From Sediminibacterium sp. (GTDB lineage Bacteria; Bacteroidota; Bacteroidia; Chitinophagales; Chitinophagaceae): DNA of 64,000 nt. Shown piece by piece: positions 45,298 to 52,045 of the stretch. How positions within the stretch are numbered: the first letter of the stretch is position 1; every line of letters begins with the position of its first letter. The position numbers and the translations under genes are program-made. The notes beneath the pieces are model-generated. The model had not been told where the DNA came from, did no database searches, and worked only from the letters and a program-made list of their open reading frames with translations. The DNA is taken from assembly GCA_017537025.1 (NCBI GenBank), contig JAFWCB010000008.1:434001-498000 (forward strand). Direction: 5' to 3'.

Positions 45298-45855
45298 TTA
45301 TCTTTTAATTCTCCCTGTATTTTTAGCAATAAAATCTTCCCAGCCCTTTAATTTTTTAGTATTTGTTTTTAGTACGCTTGTACTTTGTAAATAATGACAA
45401 TAGGCTACAGATAAGGCATCAGTAGCATCATAAGATGAAGGCTTTTCTTTCAAACCTAAAATCTGCGCAAGCATCTTCCATACCTGCTCTTTATCTGCAT
45501 TGCCATTTCCTGTAACAGATTGTTTTACCTTTTTAGGAGCATATTCAGTAACGCTAATGCCATATTGCATAGCTGCAGCAATGGCAACCCCTTGAGCTCT
45601 CCCTAGCTTTAACATGCTTTGTATATTTTTTCCGAAAAAAGGAGCTTCAATCGCAAAGTCGGTAGGATGATAGGTTCCGATCAAAGAAATAATAGTTGTA
45701 TGAATTATTTCCAATCGTTTATAAATATCTTTTTCCTTAACTAGCCTTAAGCTATCTAATTTCTCCACCTTAACGGTAGACCCATAAATGCGAATAATGG
45801 CATAACCCATTTGTTGTGTGCCCGGGTCGATGCCAAGAATGGTTATGGGATGAAT
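45298..45855 (-). CDS. ruvC: Crossover junction endodeoxyribonuclease RuvC, non-canonical start
   Basis: Holliday-junction resolvase acting with RuvAB. Catalytic acidic residues are visible in IEAPFFGKN and SYDATDALSVAYCH. The first catalytic Asp belongs to ILGIDPGTQQMGYAII, encoded at 45840-45793, upstream of the first ATG (45810). Between this motif and the in-frame TAA at 45868-45870 there is no ATG, GTG or TTG; only ATT (45855), ATA (45846), ATT (45840) and ATC (45864) could start. I set 45855 provisionally, giving 185 residues; ATA at 45846 would give a family-like N-terminus of two residues before ILGIDPG. Identity is firm, start is not. Confidence 0.82.
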   Translation of the reverse strand: MHPITILGIDPGTQQMGYAIIRIYGSTVKVEKLDSLRLVKEKDIYKRLEIIHTTIISLIGTYHPTDFAIEAPFFGKNIQSMLKLGRAQGVAIAAAMQYGISVTEYAPKKVKQSVTGNGNADKEQVWKMLAQILGLKEKPSSYDATDALSVAYCHYLQSTSVLKTNTKKLKGWEDFIAKNTGRIKR

Positions 45856-45870
45856 TTGGTTGATACGTTA

Positions 45871-45962
45871 CCGGGTTATTAAGTTATTAATACGATAAAA
45901 TTAACTGCTTATCTTTAATAACCCAATAACCTAGTAACTTAATAACCCAATAACTTAATTAC
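45871..45962. repeat. 8-nt tandem repeat array with internal inversion
   Basis: About six 8-nt units of CCCAATAA/CTTAATAA type run from about 45914 to 45962. A short inverted block at 45873-45888 (GGGTTATTAAGTTATT) is part of the same array: 45873-45886 is the exact reverse complement of 45935-45948. It fills the gap between ruvC and the flippase-like gene. Confidence 0.8.
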
Positions 45963-45991
45963 TATTTCCCGACCTTTACAAAAAAAGCGGC

Positions 45992-46993
45992 TTGACGAAA
46001 AGAATTCGACTTTTACTGAATTATGTGATTGGTCCGGTATTATTTATTTGGTTCTCCTGTTCTATTTATTATAAAATTCAAGAGCAAAAAGATGTTCTGC
46101 AATCTTGGCAAGAAATTGTTAAAGCTGCTAATACCGGTAACTTTTGGAGTTTACTGCTCGTTGTTTTACTTATGTTAGCTAATTGGGGAATAGAAGCCCG
46201 TAAGTGGCAAATACAAACAACGAATATGGAGAATCTTTCGTTTATGGCTGCTTTTAAAGCTATTTTTGCGGGACAAGCAATGGGTTTTAGCACTTTTAAC
46301 AGAATCGGGGAACCTGCAGGTAGAGCTCTTTTTCTGAAAGATGGTAATAGGCTAAGAGGTGTGATTTTATCTTTTGTGGGAAGTATGGCACAAATTATTA
46401 CAACTTTTGTAATGGGTGCCCTATGCTTACTTTATCTGAGAATATATATGCTAGATAGCAACCACCAATTACCGGGGTTATCAATTTTTTGGCTAGATAG
46501 CTTGATTTATATTATTGTGGTTGGGGTAAGTCTTTTTTCTTTAGCGTACTTTAGAATGCCTGCGCTAATAGAGTTATTAGAGAGAGTACCGATAGTAACC
46601 AAATATCGCTTCTTTATTGAACGGCTAGAAGCATTCTCTTATTCGCAACTCTTTCGTATCCTTGGATATTCTTTCTTGCGTTTTTTTGTTTTCCTGCTAC
46701 AGTACTATTTGATGTCTAGGATATTTGATATACCTATTTTTTGGCTTAACGTATTTGCCTTGGTAGGGGTGCTTTTACTTGTTTTGGCGATAGTTCCTAC
46801 TATTACCTTGGCTGAACTTGGTTTGAGAGGACAAGTAAGTTTAATTTTATTCGGATTATTTACAAGCAATAGTTTGGGCATCATTGCTATGGCAGCAAGT
46901 ATCTGGATAATAAATTTACTATTACCGGCTATTATAGGAACTATTTTTGTACTAGGAGTAAAGATTTTTAAAAGTAAATCGATTACAGGATGA
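45992..46993 (+). CDS. Lysylphosphatidylglycerol synthase/flippase-like membrane protein
   Basis: 333-residue polytopic protein with about eight membrane helices. It resembles the flippase-like domain family related to the membrane half of lysylphosphatidylglycerol synthase (MprF). Typical pieces are ANWGIEARKWQ, FAGQAMGFSTFNRIGEPAGRALFL near residue 90-115 and VPTITLAELGLRGQ near 270. The C-terminal aminoacyl transferase of MprF is absent, so it may move a lipid rather than synthesise one. The only plausible start is TTG at 45992. It overlaps the DUF3108 gene by 4 nt (ATGA), implying translational coupling. Confidence 0.85.
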   Translation: MTKRIRLLLNYVIGPVLFIWFSCSIYYKIQEQKDVLQSWQEIVKAANTGNFWSLLLVVLLMLANWGIEARKWQIQTTNMENLSFMAAFKAIFAGQAMGFSTFNRIGEPAGRALFLKDGNRLRGVILSFVGSMAQIITTFVMGALCLLYLRIYMLDSNHQLPGLSIFWLDSLIYIIVVGVSLFSLAYFRMPALIELLERVPIVTKYRFFIERLEAFSYSQLFRILGYSFLRFFVFLLQYYLMSRIFDIPIFWLNVFALVGVLLLVLAIVPTITLAELGLRGQVSLILFGLFTSNSLGIIAMAASIWIINLLLPAIIGTIFVLGVKIFKSKSITG

Positions 46994-47781
46994 AAAAAAT
47001 ACTGTTAATACTGTGCATCTGTTTCACCGGTATTCGATTATCGGCGGGAGATGATTTTTGCGGTATTAGAAACTTTGCATTTAAAGATGGGGAGCAGATT
47101 AGTTTTAATGTATTTTATTCTGTTATTGGGATCTTTGTTAATGCAGGAGCAGCAACATTTACCGTGCAAACGGAAAAACTAAATAATAAACCTGTTTATC
47201 ATATTATTGGTGAAGGTACTTCTAACTCGAGCTACGACTGGATTTTTAAAGTACGCGATAAATATGAATCTTTTATTGATACTGCCACCTTACAACCGCT
47301 AAAATTCTTGCGTGACGTGAATGAAGGTGGATATAAGATTAATGAGAATGTAACTTTCAATCAACAAGCAAATACAGCTATTAGTGCTAAGGGTGTGCTA
47401 AAAGTTCCAAACTGTATTCAAGATGTATTAAGTGCTATATATTATGCCCGTAATATTGATTTTACCAAGTACCAGATAGAAGATAAAGTTCCATTTACTA
47501 TGTATTTAGATAATGAAATTTATAATCTATATATTAAGTACTTGGGTAAAGAAACAATAAAAACCAAATACGGTAAGTTTAATGCTATCAAATTTAAACC
47601 GCTACTGGTAAAAGGAACACTTTTTTCCGGTGGTGAAAAAATGACTGTTTGGGTAAGCGACGACCCTAATCATATCCCGCTTAGAATCGAGAGCCCTATC
47701 GTTGTTGGATCGGTGAAAGTAGATATGATGAATTATCAGAATCTACGATACCCACTAAGCTCGATGATATCAAAAAGATAG
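46990..47781 (+). CDS. DUF3108 domain periplasmic protein
   Basis: 263-residue exported protein with a signal peptide (KKILLILCICFTGIRLSAG). The DUF3108 beta-rich domain is recognisable from FAFKDGEQISFNVFYSVIG, GEGTSNSSYDWIFKVRDKYESFID, LQPLKFLRDVNEGGY and the late WVSDDPNHIPLRIES. The function is unknown; predicted periplasmic or outer-membrane lipid-binding-like fold. It begins within the flippase-like gene stop (ATGA overlap), suggesting a joint role in envelope lipid handling, which is inference from context. It ends one base before the MBL gene stop on the other strand. Confidence 0.85.
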   Translation: MKKILLILCICFTGIRLSAGDDFCGIRNFAFKDGEQISFNVFYSVIGIFVNAGAATFTVQTEKLNNKPVYHIIGEGTSNSSYDWIFKVRDKYESFIDTATLQPLKFLRDVNEGGYKINENVTFNQQANTAISAKGVLKVPNCIQDVLSAIYYARNIDFTKYQIEDKVPFTMYLDNEIYNLYIKYLGKETIKTKYGKFNAIKFKPLLVKGTLFSGGEKMTVWVSDDPNHIPLRIESPIVVGSVKVDMMNYQNLRYPLSSMISKR

Positions 47782-47782
47782 A

Positions 47783-48652
47783 TCACAATTCTGAGAGTCT
47801 TAATAATTTATCTGCGCGAATACCTTTTTCGGTTGCTTTTACCGTGCAGCATTCGTTTTGTGCATCATGTTCAAAAAATAAGATATAGTTATTCATAGCA
47901 GCTTCCTGTAAGAAAGACTTCTTTTCCTGTAGGGTTGTAAGTGGGAACATATCGTATCCCATAATGTAAGGCAAGGGTATATGTGCAACAGAGGGTAATA
48001 AATCGGCCATGTACACGATTGTATACTCTTTGTATTTAATTTGAGGAAGCATCATAGCTCGGGTATGCCCATTTACAAAACGGATAGAAACTCTTTCAGA
48101 AAATGGTACGCTACCTAACAACCCTTTTTCGTCGAAAACTTTATTAGGCTCGTCTGTAAATGATAATTTACCACTCGTTTCCATCGGTAAAATATTTTCT
48201 TTAAGGAAAGAGGCTTTTTCTCGATCATTAGGGTAAATAGCCCAATTCCAGTGGGTTTTGTTGCTCCATAGTGTAGCATTGGGGAATGCAGATATCAATT
48301 CATCACCCACTTTTTTAATCGTTGCGCCGCAATGATCAAAATGTAAATGGGTATGGAATACATCGGTTATATCATCTCTGCTAAATCCATTTTTAGCTAA
48401 AGATCTATCTAAGCTATCATCACCATGCAAATAATAATGGCCAAAAAACTTCGCATCTTGTTTATCGCCCATACCAGTATCCACCAGTATTAATCTATCG
48501 CCGTCTTCAATAAGTAAACTTCTAAGTGCCCAGCTGCACATATTATTTTCATCAGCAGGGTTTAGTTTTTGCCACATACTTTTGGGAACAACACCAAACA
48601 TAGCACCACCATCGAGCTTAAAATAACCGGTATTAATCGAATATAATTTCAT
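47783..48652 (-). CDS. MBL-fold metallo-hydrolase
   Basis: 289-residue metallo-beta-lactamase-fold hydrolase. The zinc motif HTHLHFDHCG lies near residues 100-109, with further ligands in NGHTRAMM and MADLLPS. The N-terminal GGAMFGVVPKSMW and VDTGMGDKQ are shared with the quorum-quenching lactonase-like branch, but substrate cannot be deduced. The start overlaps the upstream MFS gene stop by 4 nt (ATGA), so it is translationally coupled and the last gene of the ftsX run. Confidence 0.9.
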   Translation of the reverse strand: MKLYSINTGYFKLDGGAMFGVVPKSMWQKLNPADENNMCSWALRSLLIEDGDRLILVDTGMGDKQDAKFFGHYYLHGDDSLDRSLAKNGFSRDDITDVFHTHLHFDHCGATIKKVGDELISAFPNATLWSNKTHWNWAIYPNDREKASFLKENILPMETSGKLSFTDEPNKVFDEKGLLGSVPFSERVSIRFVNGHTRAMMLPQIKYKEYTIVYMADLLPSVAHIPLPYIMGYDMFPLTTLQEKKSFLQEAAMNNYILFFEHDAQNECCTVKATEKGIRADKLLRLSEL

Positions 48653-49950
48653 GATTTTTTAGGAGAGATTTTGTTGGCGCGAAATAAAAAGAATAGACCG
48701 GCAATAAAAAATACAATTAATACTAATACTGAGTTGCGTTGTGAACCGGAAAGTTCATTGATGAAGCCAAAACTAAACATACCAATTACAATAGATACCT
48801 TTTCTGTTACATCATAGAAACTAAAAAAGGAAGTAGTGTCTTTTGTTTCAGGCATCAATTTTGCATATGTACTCCGGCTTAAGGATTGTATACCTCCCAT
48901 CACAAAGCCAACCATTCCCGCTAAGCCATAAAATTCGTATATACCGTTTCTAGGTAAATTATATCCAATGATACACAGTATGATCCAAAAAAATACGGTG
49001 ATCATGAGGGCTTTAAAATTGCCCCATTTCTTTGATATCCAGGCAATCGAATAGGCGCCCGGTATGGCAATGAATTGAATGATCAATATGGAGATGATAA
49101 GGTTAGTAGTTGGAATATTTAATTCTGTTTTTCCATATAAAGTGGCAACAAGCATTACTGTTTGTACACCCATATTATAGAAAAAGAAAGCGAATAAATA
49201 CTTTTTTATAACAGGCATTGTTTTCAACTGATTCCACACTTTACTCAATTCTTTATAACCTTTAGTGAGGATACTATTATCTGTTTTACCGATAGGTGTA
49301 GAGGAAGGTAATCGACGAAGTGATAATTGTCCAAATCCCCACCACCAAATACCTACTAATAAAAAAGAGATTTGAGATGCTTTACCTGTTGTGATACCGA
49401 ATGTATTGGGAGATAGTACAAATACAAAGCAAATAATTTGCAGAATCATACTACCGATATAACCCATTGAATATCCTTTAGCACTAACACGATCCTGATC
49501 TTCAGGAGCGGCTATTTCAGGTAAAAAAGAATTATAAAAAACCAAACTGCTCCAAAAACCAATACAGGCAAGGATTAAACAACTTAAACCATACGTTACA
49601 TTTGTTGCATCAAAAAAATATAAACCGGAACAGCCAATACTTCCAATCGTACAAAAAAAGAAAAGAAACTTTTTCTTATTCCCTGTATAGTCGGCAATAG
49701 AAGATAATAAAGGAGCAGTTATGGCAACAATGATAAATGCAACCCCCAGGGCATAATTATACAACGCAGTGTTTACAAAAGTTCTCCCAAATATGGTAAC
49801 ATTATCTATTGAAGTAGCCTCGTTCCCGTCTCCAGTTACGGCTTCATAATACGCGGGAAAGATAGTAGATGTAATAACCAGATTGTAGGCACTGTTAGCC
49901 CAATCGTACATAGCCCATCCATTGATGGTTTTTTTATCGGCTGTTTTCAT
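48649..49950 (-). CDS. UMF1/Atg22-type MFS transporter
   Basis: 433-residue permease with twelve predicted membrane helices. The N-terminus NGWAMYDWANSAYNLVITSTIFPAYY is diagnostic of the UMF1/Atg22 branch of the major facilitator superfamily; GGIQSLSRSTYAKLMPE near residue 345 and FFSFYDVTEKVSIVIG are also typical. Fungal Atg22 exports amino acids from vacuoles; the bacterial substrate is not known. It lies 37 nt downstream of uppP and overlaps the MBL gene. Its upstream gap holds a short AATGGTCAATGGTC repeat. Confidence 0.92.
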   Translation of the reverse strand: MKTADKKTINGWAMYDWANSAYNLVITSTIFPAYYEAVTGDGNEATSIDNVTIFGRTFVNTALYNYALGVAFIIVAITAPLLSSIADYTGNKKKFLFFFCTIGSIGCSGLYFFDATNVTYGLSCLILACIGFWSSLVFYNSFLPEIAAPEDQDRVSAKGYSMGYIGSMILQIICFVFVLSPNTFGITTGKASQISFLLVGIWWWGFGQLSLRRLPSSTPIGKTDNSILTKGYKELSKVWNQLKTMPVIKKYLFAFFFYNMGVQTVMLVATLYGKTELNIPTTNLIISILIIQFIAIPGAYSIAWISKKWGNFKALMITVFFWIILCIIGYNLPRNGIYEFYGLAGMVGFVMGGIQSLSRSTYAKLMPETKDTTSFFSFYDVTEKVSIVIGMFSFGFINELSGSQRNSVLVLIVFFIAGLFFLFRANKISPKKS

Positions 49951-49987
49951 GCGTTAGTTAATGGTCAATGGTCGTTAGGAATTATTC

Positions 49988-50788
49988 TTAATTCAAATAT
50001 CCTGTTGCTATTAAAACTAATAAAATTAACCCAACAATTACCCGATACCAGCCAAAGAATTTGAATCCATATTTTTGAAGAATACCAATAAAGAATTTAA
50101 TGGCAAACATAGCCACCATAAACGCAACTACATTACCTAAGGCCAATAATACAAGATTCTCTTTATTTAATAATAAAGCCGGTGTTTGTTTATATGCTTT
50201 TAAAAGTTTGTAACCGGTAGCAGCAGCCATCGTAGGTACGGCTAAAAAAAATGAAAATTCTGCAGCCAAATTGCGTGTGAGTTTTTGTTGCATACCCCCA
50301 ATAATACTGGCAGCACTTCTGCTAACGCCGGGTATCATGGCAATGCACTGCCAACAGCCAATTATAATGGCTTGAACAAAAGAGATATTTTCTTCTTTCT
50401 CGATCTTTGGTGCGTGAAAAAGCTTATCAATAAAAATAAGGATAATGCCTCCAACCAATAAGCTAATGGCTACTGTTTGTGTGCTTTCAAGTAAGGCGTC
50501 GATCTTATCAGAAAATAAAGCACCGAAAACAAGTGCCGGAATAACAGCCACTATAAGTTTGAAATAAAACTTCCATCGATTAAGGGGGAAGAATTTTTTA
50601 TGATATAAAACTACTACAGATAAAATGGCCCCTAGCTGTATAGCCACTTCAAAGAGTTTAGTAAAATCGTTTGTAGCAATACCCATAAAAGAGCTGGCAA
50701 TAATCATGTGACCGGTAGAAGAAACGGGTAAAAATTCTGTTAATCCCTCTACAATGGCTATTATAATGGCTTGGAAAATTGACATCAT
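49988..50788 (-). CDS. uppP: Undecaprenyl-diphosphatase
   Basis: Integral membrane phosphatase recycling undecaprenyl pyrophosphate for peptidoglycan synthesis. It has 266 residues and about eight helices. Active-site segments are [15 protein letters not shown] near residue 13-27 and the Arg-containing [13 protein letters not shown] near residue 151. The start overlaps the DUF3098 stop by 4 nt (ATGATG; a second ATG one codon later is possible). It belongs to the ftsX-DUF3098-uppP cluster, a frequent Bacteroidota order linking division and wall synthesis. Confidence 0.96.
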   Translation of the reverse strand: MMSIFQAIIIAIVEGLTEFLPVSSTGHMIIASSFMGIATNDFTKLFEVAIQLGAILSVVVLYHKKFFPLNRWKFYFKLIVAVIPALVFGALFSDKIDALLESTQTVAISLLVGGIILIFIDKLFHAPKIEKEENISFVQAIIIGCWQCIAMIPGVSRSAASIIGGMQQKLTRNLAAEFSFFLAVPTMAAATGYKLLKAYKQTPALLLNKENLVLLALGNVVAFMVAMFAIKFFIGILQKYGFKFFGWYRVIVGLILLVLIATGYLN

Positions 50789-51009
50789 GCTTTTGTTTTT
50801 GGCTTCTTGAAAATAGCATATACTTCAATCAATAAACCAATTACTATAACAATGGGAGCCACCGTGATACGGGTAGCACTGTACACTTGATTCGTGTCGA
50901 ATACATTGGGATCAGTATTCTTTCCGCCACTCATTAAAAACATGCCTAGTGCTATTACAACAGCACCAATAATCATCCAGGTATAATTTTCTTTTACAAA
51001 TAATGTCAT
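50785..51009 (-). CDS. DUF3098 small membrane protein
   Basis: 74-residue protein with two membrane helices ([17 protein letters not shown] and [15 protein letters not shown]) joined by a soluble loop containing [21 protein letters not shown], typical of DUF3098. The function is unknown. It is translationally coupled to uppP (4-nt overlap) and 10 nt after ftsX, which suggests a role in envelope assembly or division. The loop pattern and context make the call good despite the short length. Confidence 0.88.
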   Translation of the reverse strand: MTLFVKENYTWMIIGAVVIALGMFLMSGGKNTDPNVFDTNQVYSATRITVAPIVIVIGLLIEVYAIFKKPKTKA

Positions 51010-51019
51010 AAAATAGTTA

Positions 51020-51895
51020 TTAATATAAATCGTCTAGTTTCATTTTTAAATATTTCAACACACTTCTATAAGTACTCATTACAGAGATACCTACCCCTAA
51101 TATAATTAATCCGCCGGATAGCAACAATGTGTTTTGTGTGCTACGAATTACTTTTAGCTGTGGGAATTGACTTTCAGCCCAACCAATCAAAGAAAATAAT
51201 AAAACAATAGCAATACCCGAACTAATTAATCCATTTATCAAAGCCCTAACATTTAAAGGCTTGGCAATAAAACCCTGTGTAGCACCTACCATCTGCATGG
51301 TTTTAATTAAAAAACGATTGCTAAACATTGCCAGGCGAATAGTATTATCAATACTAAAGATTACAATGATACAGAGTATAGCGGCCACCACAATAAATAT
51401 CAAGCCGATTTTAGAAGCCCTTTCATTTAAACTGGTTACTAAACTCTGGGGATACTGCAAATCGGTAATTTGATTGCCGTAGGCTGCCATTAAATCGTCA
51501 GAAATTTTTGCCAGGCTATCCTTATTCACATAAGCCGCTTTAGCATAAAAATCAATGCTTTCTGGAAGTGGATTCACATCCAATATTTTTGCCCAATCCT
51601 CATTATTTTCTTTATTCCAAATTTCTTTAGCCGATTTCTTATCTACATAAATTACATCTTTTGAATAAGGTTGTGAAGCAATATAGCTTTGAATTTGGGA
51701 GATAGTATCCTTATTCAAAGTGCGTAAATAAGCGCTTAATCGAATATCTTCTTTAAAATTGTTGCCAACCGCATTAATATTCAGAAAAAACCACCCCATA
51801 ATACCCATAATAAACAATACCAAAGCCACACCAATAATGGTATATATGTAATTAGGCTTACTCCTTTTCAAAGATGATTTTCCGTTGTCGGGCAT
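51020..51895 (-). CDS. ftsX: Cell division protein FtsX
   Basis: Permease-like partner of the ATPase FtsE, transmitting signals that activate periplasmic peptidoglycan hydrolases during division. It has 291 residues with four membrane helices: one after a short cytoplasmic tail (YIYTIIGVALVLFIMGIMGWFF), then a periplasmic domain containing VYVDKKSAKEIW-like and NPLPESIDFYAKA segments, then three C-terminal helices. NPLPESI is a hallmark of FtsX. ftsE is not adjacent, as is usual in Bacteroidota. It heads the minus-strand run and is divergent from leuS. Confidence 0.94.
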   Translation of the reverse strand: MPDNGKSSLKRSKPNYIYTIIGVALVLFIMGIMGWFFLNINAVGNNFKEDIRLSAYLRTLNKDTISQIQSYIASQPYSKDVIYVDKKSAKEIWNKENNEDWAKILDVNPLPESIDFYAKAAYVNKDSLAKISDDLMAAYGNQITDLQYPQSLVTSLNERASKIGLIFIVVAAILCIIVIFSIDNTIRLAMFSNRFLIKTMQMVGATQGFIAKPLNVRALINGLISSGIAIVLLFSLIGWAESQFPQLKVIRSTQNTLLLSGGLIILGVGISVMSTYRSVLKYLKMKLDDLY

Positions 51896-51937
51896 AATTT
51901 CCTTGTTTTTCGATTTTGTACCACCTTAGCACAGCTA

Positions 51938-51945
51938 CAAATGTA
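51938..51945 (-). promoter_or_regulatory. Putative -7 promoter element for ftsX
   Basis: The minus strand reads TACATTTG, an exact TANNTTTG match, 42 nt before the ftsX ATG. It faces away from a matching element for leuS 21 nt to the right, so the two form a compact divergent promoter pair. Confidence 0.45.
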
Positions 51946-51966
51946 GGGTTTTGATGGCTAATGGCT

Positions 51967-51974
51967 TACCTTTG
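51967..51974 (+). promoter_or_regulatory. Putative -7 promoter element for leuS
   Basis: TACCTTTG is an exact TANNTTTG match, giving a leuS leader of about 65 nt, unusually long for this window. No strong hairpin or T-box-like structure was recognised in that leader. Confidence 0.4.
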
Positions 51975-52045
51975 CCACCATTTTAAAGGCTGGTATTTTT
52001 AAAAATAAGTAACGCCAAGTTAAAGATTTGTAAATAAAGTGGAAG

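Noticed and set aside
45871-45962. CRISPR array
   Set aside because: Units are only 8 nt, contiguous and without spacers; no cas genes in the window.
51974-52045. T-box or other riboswitch in the leuS leader
   Set aside because: The 70-nt leader is too short and lacks a specifier loop, antiterminator or terminator hairpin.
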